The notes beneath the pieces are model-generated. The model worked only from the letters and a program-made list of their open reading frames with translations, did no database searches and was not told where the DNA came from. Positions 44,765 through 53,195 of a stretch of DNA of 64,000 nucleotides are shown one piece after another. Position numbers and translations under genes: made by a program. The first letter of the stretch is position 1; every line of letters starts with the position of its first letter. The stretch comes from Candidatus Manganitrophus morganii (GTDB lineage Bacteria; Nitrospirota; Nitrospiria; SBBL01; Manganitrophaceae): contig JAJHOH010000001.1 of assembly GCA_021651055.1 (NCBI GenBank), positions 1,302,001 to 1,366,000 of the forward strand, in the 5' to 3' direction.

Positions 44765-44920
44765 GTGATTCGAAAGCCGTTATACTACATTTTGGTCTTT
44801 TTTTTATGCTTTCTATTTCTATCGGCTTGTGGTAGAAAGGGGAATCCCGTTGCGCCGGATGAAGAACCCGGCCAAGATCGATCGACCCCTAAGAACAACC
44901 CGGAATCCAGCCCCTCATAA
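44765..44920 (+). CDS. lptM: LptM-like small lipoprotein
   Basis: 51 aa from GTG 44765, with GAGGA eight bases upstream. A hydrophobic signal ending in the lipobox FLFLSACG is followed by GRKGNPVAPDEEPGQD and a Pro/Ser tail. The C-G-x-K-G-x short pattern with acidic-proline tail is that of LptM (YifL), a lipoprotein that helps mature the LptD/LptE lipopolysaccharide translocon. In many proteobacteria it also sits beside lysA and dapF. It supports an outer membrane in this organism. Confidence 0.8.
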   Translation: MIRKPLYYILVFFLCFLFLSACGRKGNPVAPDEEPGQDRSTPKNNPESSPS

Positions 44921-44960
44921 TCCACCTGTGTTTTACTGAAGCGAGACGCAAGGAGGTACC

Positions 44961-46862
44961 ATGCAGTTGATACAGCTCGGAAAAGCCGCGAATAAAAGGC
45001 CGGTTGCGAAGCAGCGGAAGAAGATTTTATTTATCGAACCCTATCCGGAAAACAACATCTATCGAATGGCCCCCAGAGAGCGCCAGGTCCTCTGGTTTCC
45101 GAAGCTGAGCCTCCCGAGTCTGGCCGCCTATACCCCCTCCCATTGGGACATTCAAATCGTCGACGAGAGCGTCGAGGTCATCGATTATAATGTCCAGGTC
45201 GATCTGGTCGGTATCTCGGCGATGACCTGTTATGCCCCGCGCGCGTATGAGATTGCCAAGCGCTTCCGCGCCAAGGGAATCACCGTCGTCCTCGGAGGGG
45301 TGCATCCAAGTTATATGCCGGAGGAAGCGGCCCGATATGCCGACAGCGTCGTCATCGGCGAGGCCGAGGATCTCTGGCCGAAACTCCTTCAAGACTTCGA
45401 GGAGGGAAAGCTTCAAAAGTTTTATCGAATGGAAAGTTTTCCGGCGATGGAAGGGTATCGCCAAACCCGGCTGGAGTTGCTAAAACAAGACGCCTACATG
45501 ACCGGCCAGTGCTTGATGACGACCCGCGGCTGCCACTTTGAATGCGAATTCTGCTCGGTTTCTCCCTTCAACGGGAAAACCACCCGCCGGCGGCCGGTTC
45601 CCGAAGTGATTGCAGAGATGCAGCGTGTCAAAGAATGGCGGCAGAGCAAGATCGTCGACAAAATGCTGAAGGGACCGATCTTCGAGCGTTTTAAAACCTC
45701 GATCCGATTCTACTCCGGGATTGAAGACGGAACTTTCTTCGCCTTCGTCGATGATCTCCATAATTCGAACCGGACGTACTGCAAGGAGCTCTGGACGGCG
45801 CTGAAGGCGCTCGATATCAAGTGGGGGGCGCAGTGCACCCTCTTTCTGGGGGATGAGCCCGACATGGTGAAGCTCGCCGCCGATTCGGGTTGTGTGGCCA
45901 TGTTCGTTGGGATGGAGTCGATCTTCGCGGAGAGCATCGACGAGACGAACAAGCCGTTCAACCGGGTCGAGCAGTACGAGCGGCAGATCAAATGTTTCCA
46001 TGATAACGGGATCATGCTCAATCCGGGGGTGATCTTCGGATTCGACCATGACGATGATACGGTCTTCGAGAAAACGGTCGACTTCCTGATCCAAAACAAC
46101 ATGGAGCTTGCTTACTTTAATATTCTGACGCCGCTTCCGGGAACCCCGCTCTTCGACCGGATGAAGGCCGAGGGGAGAATCCTTCACAACGAGTGGGAAA
46201 AATACGACGGGAAACATGTTGTCTTCAAACCGAAACGGATGTCGATAGAGACCCTTCAAGAAGGGTTTTATTGGGCCAATCATCGGTTCTACTCGCATGA
46301 CTCGATCATGCGGCGTCTCTTCTACACCAACCAGCGGCTGCTCGCGCGATGGATGATGAACATGGCCTTCCGGAGCATCATCAAGCGGACATCCCCGAAG
46401 GGAAGCATCTCCCCCCTCTCTCAGGTGATCCAGAACCTGCAAACCAGACTGCCGAGCGTTGAGACCGAGAACCTGATCCCCAACGCCTTAAACTCGCTGC
46501 GGGAAAAGGTCCAGGAGGTTTCCGGACAGGTCTCCGGCCGGATCGACCGCTTCCTCCAGATCCGGGCTCAGAAAACGGAGACGCTCCGCGAGCTTCGGGT
46601 CAACCTGGAAGGGACGCTCGATCGGTTGAATGCAAAGGAGCTGAAGAAGCGAATCCTTCAGGCGACGGAGCGGGCGAAGGTCGATATCGTTCTCAATTTC
46701 GAACACCTGCAACATGCGACGCCGGCCGCCTTTTCGACCCTGGCCGATCCCCAGTTTCTTACGAAGATCGCCGCCGCCGCCAATGTGAAGTTCATGAACC
46801 TGAAAAAGTCGTTCCAGCAGTCGGCCGACCCGGCGCTGCTTGCGTTGGACATGGAAATGTAG
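44961..46862 (+). CDS. B12-binding-domain radical SAM protein with helical C-terminal extension
   Basis: 633 aa; AAGGAGGTACC precedes ATG. The N-terminal cobalamin-binding-like Rossmann domain (about 20-160, ILFIEPYPENNIYRMAPRER; GGVHPSYMPEEAARYADSVV) is followed by the radical SAM barrel with CxxxCxxC in TTRGCHFECEFCSVSPFNG. LTPLPGTPLFDRMKAEG lies near the barrel end. The family does methylations and cyclisations on unactivated carbon, for example in hopanoid or bacteriochlorophyll synthesis. The substrate here is unknown. The last ~150 residues are helical and end in a segment (VDIVLNFEHLQHATPAAFST) that recalls a STAS fold. It is inserted between lptM and lysA. Its TAG stop is in a small GTAG palindrome. 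Confidence 0.88.
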   Translation: MQLIQLGKAANKRPVAKQRKKILFIEPYPENNIYRMAPRERQVLWFPKLSLPSLAAYTPSHWDIQIVDESVEVIDYNVQVDLVGISAMTCYAPRAYEIAKRFRAKGITVVLGGVHPSYMPEEAARYADSVVIGEAEDLWPKLLQDFEEGKLQKFYRMESFPAMEGYRQTRLELLKQDAYMTGQCLMTTRGCHFECEFCSVSPFNGKTTRRRPVPEVIAEMQRVKEWRQSKIVDKMLKGPIFERFKTSIRFYSGIEDGTFFAFVDDLHNSNRTYCKELWTALKALDIKWGAQCTLFLGDEPDMVKLAADSGCVAMFVGMESIFAESIDETNKPFNRVEQYERQIKCFHDNGIMLNPGVIFGFDHDDDTVFEKTVDFLIQNNMELAYFNILTPLPGTPLFDRMKAEGRILHNEWEKYDGKHVVFKPKRMSIETLQEGFYWANHRFYSHDSIMRRLFYTNQRLLARWMMNMAFRSIIKRTSPKGSISPLSQVIQNLQTRLPSVETENLIPNALNSLREKVQEVSGQVSGRIDRFLQIRAQKTETLRELRVNLEGTLDRLNAKELKKRILQATERAKVDIVLNFEHLQHATPAAFSTLADPQFLTKIAAAANVKFMNLKKSFQQSADPALLALDMEM

Positions 46863-46874
46863 GGCAGCCCCTAC
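46859..46874. repeat. Short GTAG/CTAC palindrome at the radical SAM gene stop
   Basis: GTAGGG-CAGC-CCCTAC, 6-bp stem. It looks like a shrunken member of the REP-like family and contains the TAG stop codon of the radical SAM gene. Confidence 0.6.
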
Positions 46875-46901
46875 AAACAGATCAATTTTTAGGATTGAAT
46901 C

Positions 46902-48164
46902 ATGCACGATTTTCGTTTCAAGAAGGGAAAACTCTACTGCGAAGATGTTTCGATCGAGGCGCTGGCCGAGAAGGTCGGCACCCCGCTCTACGTCTACAGC
47001 CACAACACGTTGCGCCGGCACTTCCTCGCGTATCAGAAGGCCTTTGCCAAGGTTCCGCACTTAATCGCCTTTGCAATGAAAGCCAACGCCAACCTCGCCA
47101 TCCTTCGCCTCTTCGCCAAAGAAGGGGGCGGGATCGATATCGTCTCGGAAGGGGAGCTTCACCGGGCCCTGGCCGCCGGGGTCGATCCGAAAAAGATGGT
47201 CTTCGCCGGGGTCGGCAAAACCCGCAAGGAGATGGCGGCCGCGCTACGCGCCGGAATCTTGATGTTCAATGTCGAATCGGCACAAGAGCTGACCGCTCTG
47301 GACGAAGTCGCCAAATCCTTGGGAACCAAGGCGCCGGTCGCGCTTCGGGTCAATCCCGACATTAATCCGAAGACCCACCCCTATATCTCCACCGGGTTGA
47401 AGAAGAGCAAGTTCGGGATCGAGATCACCCGGGCGGTCGAGCAGTATCAGCTCGCTTCGCGTCTTTCGAATATCGAGGTGGTCGGAATCCATTCCCACAT
47501 CGGCTCGCAGCTGACGCAGATCAAACCGTTCGTCGATGCCCTTAAGCGGATTTCAAAATTAATCGAAGAGCTGCGTGGGCGCGGCATGGAGATCAAATAC
47601 TGGGATATCGGCGGCGGGCTCGGAATCACCTACGATGCCGAAAAGCCCCCCCTCCCGAAGGAGCTCGCCGCGGCGATCCTTCCCCTGCTGAAAGAGAGCG
47701 GCTGCACCATTATTTTGGAACCGGGCCGCTCACTGGTCGGGAATGCCGGGGCGCTGATCACCCGGGTGATTTATACGAAAGAGGGGGAGACCAAAAACTT
47801 TGTCATTGTCGATGCCGGAATGAACGACCTGATTCGTCCGAGCCTCTATGAGGCCTATCATGAGATCGTGCCGGTGGTCAAAAAGAAGCGGCGGAACGCA
47901 ACCGTCGACGTGGTCGGGCCCATCTGCGAGTCGGGCGACTTTCTGGCGCAGGAGAGAACCCTCCCGCAGGTCGCGCCGGAGGAGCTCCTGGCGGTCTTGA
48001 GCGCGGGGGCGTACGGCTTCTCGATGGCGTCGAATTACAACGCCCGGCCCCGATCGGCCGAGGTCCTTGTACACGGCGACAAATATGCTACAATACGCGA
48101 ACGCGAAAGCATGGACGATTTGATCCGCGGCGAGCGGATCCCGGAGTTTTTAGATTTTGGGTAG
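46902..48164 (+). CDS. lysA: Diaminopimelate decarboxylase
   Basis: 420 aa. The PLP-lysine is in IAFAMKANANLAIL, with GIHSHIGSQL, the glycine loop GGGLGI, the phosphate-binding EPGRSLVGNAG, CESGDFLAQERTLP and AGAYGFSMASNYNARPRSAE. It makes lysine from meso-DAP. It is followed with an 8-base overlap by a small membrane protein gene. Confidence 0.97.
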   Translation: MHDFRFKKGKLYCEDVSIEALAEKVGTPLYVYSHNTLRRHFLAYQKAFAKVPHLIAFAMKANANLAILRLFAKEGGGIDIVSEGELHRALAAGVDPKKMVFAGVGKTRKEMAAALRAGILMFNVESAQELTALDEVAKSLGTKAPVALRVNPDINPKTHPYISTGLKKSKFGIEITRAVEQYQLASRLSNIEVVGIHSHIGSQLTQIKPFVDALKRISKLIEELRGRGMEIKYWDIGGGLGITYDAEKPPLPKELAAAILPLLKESGCTIILEPGRSLVGNAGALITRVIYTKEGETKNFVIVDAGMNDLIRPSLYEAYHEIVPVVKKKRRNATVDVVGPICESGDFLAQERTLPQVAPEELLAVLSAGAYGFSMASNYNARPRSAEVLVHGDKYATIRERESMDDLIRGERIPEFLDFG

Positions 48165-48606
48165 TCATAACAATCCCTCCCACCCCTCGGAAGGGACTCT
48201 TCCCCTGGAAAGCAGGACCGCAACCACACGGAAACCCCGCAAGCAGGGGAGAGGTTTTTTCCTCACTCTCCTTATTGTGAGCGCGGTGGTGATCGTTTTT
48301 ATGACCGTGTTGGCGGTCAAGGGACGTGAAATTCATAATTTCACGTTTAAGAAGTTTGTCATCAATAAGGCGCTGGTGGCGCTGCTCCCCTCGGAGTATA
48401 CGCTGGAAGAGGCCGAGCAGGTTCGCGAAACGGTCTACCGGTTTTATGACAATGCCAAGGCCGAGCAGATCAGCGACGCCGATCTGCTGGAAGTCAGCAA
48501 CCGGATCCAGGCGATCATGACCGACGACAAAATCACGGACGAAGAAGCGAAGGGGTTGTTGGCGCTCATCGGGGAGAAGAAGGCCAAACCGGGTTCCACC
48601 GATTAA
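48157..48606 (+). CDS. Single-pass membrane protein of unknown function
   Basis: 149 aa from TTG 48157, which overlaps the lysA stop. A basic N-terminal ~30 residues (TATTRKPRKQGRG) precede one membrane helix (FFLTLLIVSAVVIVFMTVLA, about 34-53). A helical domain follows, possibly outside the membrane (EEAEQVRETVYRFYDNAKAE and KITDEEAKGLLALIGEKKAK). I do not recognise the family. Its fixed place between lysA and dapF suggests an accessory gene carried with the operon. It ends just before a REP-like element. Confidence 0.75.
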   Translation: MGSHNNPSHPSEGTLPLESRTATTRKPRKQGRGFFLTLLIVSAVVIVFMTVLAVKGREIHNFTFKKFVINKALVALLPSEYTLEEAEQVRETVYRFYDNAKAEQISDADLLEVSNRIQAIMTDDKITDEEAKGLLALIGEKKAKPGSTD

Positions 48607-48608
48607 AC

Positions 48609-48661
48609 GTAGGGGCGAATCTTGTATTCGCCCCCTGGGCAATCACAAAGGTCGCCCCTAC
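48609..48661. repeat. REP-like element between the membrane protein gene and dapF
   Basis: The 53-bp unit has ends GTAGGGGCG and CGCCCCTAC. The first inner hairpin is GGGGCGAAT-CTTGT-ATTCGCCCC; the second is imperfect. It lies 20 bases before dapF. Confidence 0.85.
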
Positions 48662-48681
48662 AAATATAGAGACACAAATCA

Positions 48682-49506
48682 ATGAAACCGATTCCTTTCT
48701 GGAAAATCAGCGGCAGCGGGAACGACTTTATCGTGATCGATCACCGGACCCCCTTGATCGATCCGCAGGAGATGAAACATTTCGTTTTCCGGGTCTGCCG
48801 CCGGGGCCTCTCGGTCGGCGCCGACGGGGTCATCCTGATCGAGCCGTCGACAAAGGCCGATTACAAATGGCACTACCTCAACGCCGACGGCGGGGAGGTG
48901 GAGATGTGCGGCAACGGCAGCCGCTGTGTTGCGCGGTTTGCTTATCTAAACAAAATCGCCTCGGCGAAACATACGATCGAAACCCTCGCCGGCATCGTCC
49001 AGGCCGAAGTGATCGGCGACCGTGTCCGCGTCCGGCTCCCCGATCCGACCGACCTGCGGCTGGATCTGAAGATTGAGATCGACGGAAAGAGCCATACCGG
49101 CCACTTCGCGAACACCGGCGTGCCGCATGTCGTCTACTTTGTGGAGGATGTGGATGCGGTCGATGTGATCGGCTTAGGTCGCGCAACCCGCCATCATTCT
49201 CTCTTCGCGCCGCGCGGCACCAATGCCAATTTCATCAGCGTGACCGACCGGCAGAATCTGAAGATCCGGACGTACGAACGGGGAGTGGAAGACGAGACCC
49301 TTGCCTGCGGGACCGGGGCGATTGCGGCCGCGCTTATCACGACCGCCCTCCAAAAAACAGCCCCCCCCGTTTCCCTCCTGACGCGAGGCGGAATCCGCTT
49401 GGGGGTCGATTTCACCCAGGAAGGCCGGACATTTAAAAACATCACCCTTGAAGGAGACGCGCGGATCGTCTACAAGGGAGAACTTTTGGAAGAAGCACTT
49501 TTATAA
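48682..49506 (+). CDS. dapF: Diaminopimelate epimerase
   Basis: 274 aa. The two catalytic cysteines are in EMCGNGSRCVARF and TLACGTGAIAAAL. The opening FWKISGSGNDFIVIDHR and the middle FANTGVPHVVYFVEDVD are typical. It converts LL-DAP to meso-DAP for lysine and peptidoglycan. The REP-like element directly upstream leaves no strong ribosome-binding site. Confidence 0.97.
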   Translation: MKPIPFWKISGSGNDFIVIDHRTPLIDPQEMKHFVFRVCRRGLSVGADGVILIEPSTKADYKWHYLNADGGEVEMCGNGSRCVARFAYLNKIASAKHTIETLAGIVQAEVIGDRVRVRLPDPTDLRLDLKIEIDGKSHTGHFANTGVPHVVYFVEDVDAVDVIGLGRATRHHSLFAPRGTNANFISVTDRQNLKIRTYERGVEDETLACGTGAIAAALITTALQKTAPPVSLLTRGGIRLGVDFTQEGRTFKNITLEGDARIVYKGELLEEALL

Positions 49507-49526
49507 AGATTAAAACGAGGTATCCC

Positions 49527-50408
49527 ATGTTTCACGGCTCCATCGTCGCCATTGTGACCCCTTTTAAAAAGGGGAAGGTCGATGAAAAAGCATTCGGCGA
49601 GTTGATCGATTTTCATCTCCGTTCGGGGACACACGGGATTGTCCCGTGCGGGACGACGGGGGAATCGGCCACCCTCTCCCACGAGGAACACAAACGGGTC
49701 GTGGAGCTGGCGGTGAAGATGGCCGGCGGGCGGATTCCAGTGATCGCCGGGACCGGATCGAACAGCACCGAAGAGGCGATCGCTTTCACCCGGCACGCCA
49801 AAGCGGCCGGCGCCGCCGGCGCTCTTCTGATCACCCCCTATTACAATAAGCCGACCCAGGAAGGGCTTTATCAACATTATAAAGCCGTTGCAAAGGCGGT
49901 CGATCTCCCCTTGGTCCTCTACAACATTCCTGGACGAACCGGAGTCAACATGCTTCCGGCGACCGTGGCCCGGCTGATGGAATTCGACAACATCATCGGG
50001 ATGAAAGAGGGAACCGGCTCGCTCCAACAGATCAGCGACCTCGTCCAGCTCTGCGGCGAACGGCTCGTGATCCTCTCGGGGGATGATTTCACCGCGCTGC
50101 CGACGATGGCGGTCGGCGGCAAGGGGGTCATCTCCGTCACGGCCAACATCGCCCCCGCCGACATGGCCCAGATGATCGAAGCCGCCGCGCGGGGCGATTA
50201 CGGCCGGGCGAAAAAGCTGCACGACCAGCTCTACCCGCTGCATCAGGTGATGTTTGTCGAAACAAACCCGATCCCCGTCAAAGCCGCCCTGGCCTTGATG
50301 GGAAAATGCGCCGACGAGGTCCGTCTTCCCCTCTGGCACATGTCGGACGAAAACCTCAAGAAACTGAAAGCGGCGCTGAAGCGGTACGGACTTCTTAAGA
50401 AGATGTGA
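49527..50408 (+). CDS. dapA: 4-hydroxy-tetrahydrodipicolinate synthase
   Basis: 293 aa TIM barrel. Conserved points are FHGSIVAIVTPF, VPCGTTGESATLSHEEHK, PYYNKPTQEGLYQHYKA, the tyrosine in LYNIPGRTGVNM and the Schiff-base lysine in IIGMKEGTGS. GDDFTALPTMAVGGKGVISV is also typical. It condenses pyruvate with aspartate semialdehyde. It lies 20 bases after dapF. Confidence 0.97.
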   Translation: MFHGSIVAIVTPFKKGKVDEKAFGELIDFHLRSGTHGIVPCGTTGESATLSHEEHKRVVELAVKMAGGRIPVIAGTGSNSTEEAIAFTRHAKAAGAAGALLITPYYNKPTQEGLYQHYKAVAKAVDLPLVLYNIPGRTGVNMLPATVARLMEFDNIIGMKEGTGSLQQISDLVQLCGERLVILSGDDFTALPTMAVGGKGVISVTANIAPADMAQMIEAAARGDYGRAKKLHDQLYPLHQVMFVETNPIPVKAALALMGKCADEVRLPLWHMSDENLKKLKAALKRYGLLKKM

Positions 50409-50435
50409 ACCTTGTCCCCTACAATAAGGAGGGAG

Positions 50436-51248
50436 ATGAAACTCATCATTTCGGGTGCGGCGGGTCGAATGGGTCGGGCCATTCTCGATAGTCTTTATCA
50501 CGAAGAAGATCTGGAACTCGGCGCGGCGCTGGAAAAGAAAGGCCACCCGGCGATCGGGAGAGATGCAGGGGAGCTGATCGGCGTCGGGAAATGGAAGGTT
50601 TCCCTCACCGATCAGATCAAGAAGGCGATTCCGGCGGGAGAGGCGGTCATCGACTTCACCTCGCCCCAAAACACATTGGCCATCCTACAAGAAGCGATGT
50701 CCAAGGGAAAACCGATGGTGATCGGGACAACCGGTTTCTTGAATGACGAAGAGAAAAAAATCGCAAAGGCCGCCGAAAAGATCGCAATCGTCCTCTCTCC
50801 GAATATGAGCGTCGGCGTCAATCTTCTCTTTAAACTGCTCGCGGAAGCGGCGGAAGCGCTGGGCGAGGCGTACGACATCGAGATCGTCGAAATGCATCAC
50901 CGGCAGAAAAGAGACGCCCCGAGCGGAACCGCCCTTCGGATGGGAGACGTATTGGCCCGCGCGCGGAAAAGCCCCCTCTCTCAGGTCGGCCGCTTCTCCC
51001 GGCAGGGGAACATCGGCCCGCGTCCCAGCGGCGAGATCGGCATCCAAACGTTGCGCGGCGGAGATGTGGTCGGAGACCATACCGTCATTTTCGCCGGCCC
51101 CGGCGAGCGGATCGAGATGACCCATCGGGCCCACAGCCGAAATAATTTCGCGAGGGGCGCGCTGCTGGCCGCCCGCTGGGTGGCCCAACAACCCCCCGGG
51201 CTTTACGACATGATGGACGTTTTGAATCTGAAAAATAAAAGGGTGTAG
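50436..51248 (+). CDS. dapB: 4-hydroxy-tetrahydrodipicolinate reductase
   Basis: Start at ATG 50436 (MKLIISGAAGRMGRAILDSL) after AAGGAGGGAG; 270 aa. NAD(P) binding is by GAAGRMGRAI, and the substrate motif EMHHRQKRDAPSGTALRMGD is intact. It reduces the DapA product. The TAG stop lies in the left arm of a large heptad-repeat hairpin, so the last residues (KNKRV) may come from repeat insertion. Confidence 0.97.
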   Translation: MKLIISGAAGRMGRAILDSLYHEEDLELGAALEKKGHPAIGRDAGELIGVGKWKVSLTDQIKKAIPAGEAVIDFTSPQNTLAILQEAMSKGKPMVIGTTGFLNDEEKKIAKAAEKIAIVLSPNMSVGVNLLFKLLAEAAEALGEAYDIEIVEMHHRQKRDAPSGTALRMGDVLARARKSPLSQVGRFSRQGNIGPRPSGEIGIQTLRGGDVVGDHTVIFAGPGERIEMTHRAHSRNNFARGALLAARWVAQQPPGLYDMMDVLNLKNKRV

Positions 51249-51328
51249 GGTGTAGCGTATAGGGTGTAGGGAAAATAAAACCGCCTCTCGTCCCTAACTA
51301 CACCCTGCACCCTACCCCCTACACCCTT
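51238..51328. repeat. Hairpin element with 7-base repeat arms (GGGTGTA type) between dapB and dapL
   Basis: The left arm (51238-51272) repeats GGGTGTA with variants. The right arm (51290-51328) carries the inverse TACACCC repeats. An A-rich loop (GAAAATAAAACC) lies between. The arms pair almost throughout. The left arm holds the dapB stop codon, and the right arm ends about 20 bases before the dapL start. Too long and too repeated for a plain terminator. Confidence 0.75.
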
Positions 51329-51348
51329 TGTCTTTAGAAGGAGACCTC

Positions 51349-52530
51349 GTGAAGCAGATAGAAGTTCAGATGGCAGAGCGGATCAAACATCTCCCCCCAT
51401 ACCTCTTTGCGGCAATCGACAAGATGAAACAAGAGGCGATCCGCCAGGGGAAAGATATCATCAACCTCGGGATCGGCGACCCGGATTTACCGACCCCCGC
51501 CCCGATCATCCATCGCCTTCAAAAGGCGGCGGAGGACCCGCGGAACCACCAATACCCCTCTTATGAAGGAATGCTCCCCTTCCGCAAGGCCGTTTCCAAC
51601 TGGTACAAGCGGCGTTTTAATGTCACCCTCGATCCCGAGAGCGAAGTGTTGACCCTGATCGGATCGAAGGAAGGGATCGGCCATTTCCCGCTCGCCTTCA
51701 TCAACCCGGGCGATGTCGCCCTGATGACGAGCCCCGGCTATCCGGTCTATCATGCCGGAACCTTATTTGCCGGCGGGAAGTCTTATTTTATCCCGTTGAA
51801 AGCCGAACGGGGATTTCTCCCCGACCTGGCCTCCATTCCAACCGAGGTGGCCAAGGCGGCCAAGATTCTCTTCATCAACTCGCCGAATAACCCCACCGCC
51901 GCGACCGCCGATCGGGGGTTCTTCAGCGCCGTCGTCGAGTTTGCCAAGCGCTACAACATCATCGTCGCCCACGACGCCGCCTACTCCGAAATGTTCTACG
52001 ACGGAAATCGCCCCCCCAGCTTCCTGGAGGTCGAAGGGGCCAAGGAGGTCGGGGTGGAATTCCACTCCCTCTCCAAGACCTACAACATGACCGGTTGGCG
52101 GATCGGGTTCGTCGTCGGAAACCGGGACGTTCTAGCCGGGCTGGGAAAGATCAAGAGCAACCTCGATTCCGGCGTCTTCCAGGCGGTTCAAGAAGCGGGA
52201 ATTGCCGCGTTGGAGATGGAAGATGGCGTCGTGGAAACGATTCGGAAGATCTACCAGGAACGGCGGGACACCCTGATCCCGGGCCTTCAGAAACTCGGCT
52301 TTAAAGTAACCCCGCCCCCCGCCAGCTTCTACGTCTGGATTCCGACCCCCGCGGGGGTCGCCTCCGCCGATTTCACCGCCCTTCTTTTGTCGAAGACGGC
52401 GATCGTCACGACCCCCGGCAAGGGATTCGGCGATGCCGGAGAAGGTTATATCCGGATGACCCTCACCGTTGGGACGGAGCGGCTTGAAGAGGCGCTCGAC
52501 CGAATGGAAAAATCGGGAATCCGTGGGTAA
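51349..52530 (+). CDS. dapL: LL-diaminopimelate aminotransferase
   Basis: I start at GTG 51349 after GAAGGAGACCTC; the earlier frame start lies in the repeat. About 393 aa. Fold-type I PLP enzyme: INLGIGDPDLPTP, YPSYEGMLPFRKAVSNWYKR, INSPNNPTAAT, HDAAYSEMFYDG and the PLP-lysine in HSLSKTYNMTGWRIGF. It turns tetrahydrodipicolinate into LL-DAP in one step, bypassing succinyl intermediates. With dapA, dapB, dapF and lysA it completes the DapL route. A generic class I aminotransferase is the alternative, but the context favours DapL. It is bracketed by two heptad-repeat hairpins. Confidence 0.92.
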   Translation: MKQIEVQMAERIKHLPPYLFAAIDKMKQEAIRQGKDIINLGIGDPDLPTPAPIIHRLQKAAEDPRNHQYPSYEGMLPFRKAVSNWYKRRFNVTLDPESEVLTLIGSKEGIGHFPLAFINPGDVALMTSPGYPVYHAGTLFAGGKSYFIPLKAERGFLPDLASIPTEVAKAAKILFINSPNNPTAATADRGFFSAVVEFAKRYNIIVAHDAAYSEMFYDGNRPPSFLEVEGAKEVGVEFHSLSKTYNMTGWRIGFVVGNRDVLAGLGKIKSNLDSGVFQAVQEAGIAALEMEDGVVETIRKIYQERRDTLIPGLQKLGFKVTPPPASFYVWIPTPAGVASADFTALLLSKTAIVTTPGKGFGDAGEGYIRMTLTVGTERLEEALDRMEKSGIRG

Positions 52531-53158
52531 AAGGGAACCGGGGGCCAGGGGCCAGGGGTCAGGGAAAAAGAAACCCATTTTAAAACCGCTCCCCGACCTC
52601 CGACCTCTGACCCCCGCTTTTATCGGCATCGGTTCGAACCTCGGCGATCGGCTCGCCTCCTGTCGCGAGGCGGTCCGCCGGCTTGGATCAACGCCGGGCA
52701 TCCGGATTAAGAAGATCTCCTCCCTTTACGAGACAGACCCGGTCGACTACCTCGAACAAGATCGATTTTACAATGCCGTCGTTGCGGTCGAGACCTCCCT
52801 TTCCCCGGACGCTCTCTTGAAGGAGTGCCAGGAGATCGAACGGCAATTAGGGAAAACAATTCTCATTCCCAAGGGACCCCGTACGATCGATCTCGACCTT
52901 CTTTTCTATCACGATCAGATCTTGAATGCGCCCGGACTTCAGATCCCTCACCCGGCCATTTCGAATCGCGCTTTTGTCCTGGTCCCCTTGACTGAAATCG
53001 CACCCGATTTCATCCACCCGGCACTTCATACCTCCGTCGCGGAGACCCTCCGCCGTTTGAATGTAGAGACGTCCCGGCGGGACGTCTCTACAAAGATTGA
53101 AAGAATCGCCGCGCCGGGATGGGAGAAAATCCCCCTGGTGTCGAACGGACCGTCCTGA
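52523..53158 (+). CDS. folK: 2-amino-4-hydroxy-6-hydroxymethyldihydropteridine pyrophosphokinase with repeat-derived ends
   Basis: The core (from AFIGIGSNLGDRLASCREAV through GPRTIDLDLLFYHDQI to RAFVLVPLTEIAPDF) is a complete HPPK. I start at GTG 52523, overlapping the dapL stop, giving 211 aa. Residues up to about 33 are then coded by a heptad-repeat hairpin; no good start lies closer to the core except CTG near 52608. Near the C-terminus VETSRRDVSTK is coded by a 29-bp GTAG palindrome. The enzyme pyrophosphorylates the pterin for folate. folK-deoxynucleoside kinase-panC is a common neighbourhood. Confidence 0.88.
   Translation: MGKREPGARGQGSGKKKPILKPLPDLRPLTPAFIGIGSNLGDRLASCREAVRRLGSTPGIRIKKISSLYETDPVDYLEQDRFYNAVVAVETSLSPDALLKECQEIERQLGKTILIPKGPRTIDLDLLFYHDQILNAPGLQIPHPAISNRAFVLVPLTEIAPDFIHPALHTSVAETLRRLNVETSRRDVSTKIERIAAPGWEKIPLVSNGPS
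52535..52615. repeat. Hairpin element with 7-base repeat arms (GGGGCCA type) at the 5' end of folK
   Basis: The left arm repeats GGGGCCA, GGGGCCA, GGGGTCA. The right arm (about 52590-52615) carries CCCCGAC, CTCCGAC, CTCTGAC, CCCC, which pair in heptad register. An A-rich loop lies between (GGGAAAAAGAAACCC). The architecture equals the element before dapL, but the heptad differs. Confidence 0.75.
53063..53091. repeat. GTAG/CTAC palindrome inside folK (29 bp)
   Basis: GTAGAGACGTCCCG, one central G, then the exact inverse. It is in frame within folK and encodes part of its C-terminal tail. It has the same feet as the REP-like family with a different, compensated stem. Confidence 0.8.
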
Positions 53159-53195
53159 GATTCGCCCATTTATTTAAAAAACAGGCTGAGGCAAG

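Noticed and set aside
44725-44960. Cobalamin or lysine riboswitch before the radical SAM gene or lysA
   Set aside because: The interval is taken up by the LptM-like gene, and no B12-box or lysine-riboswitch core was seen.
51238-52615. Heptad-repeat arrays as a CRISPR array
   Set aside because: The repeats are 7 bases without spacers and form one hairpin each; no cas genes are present.
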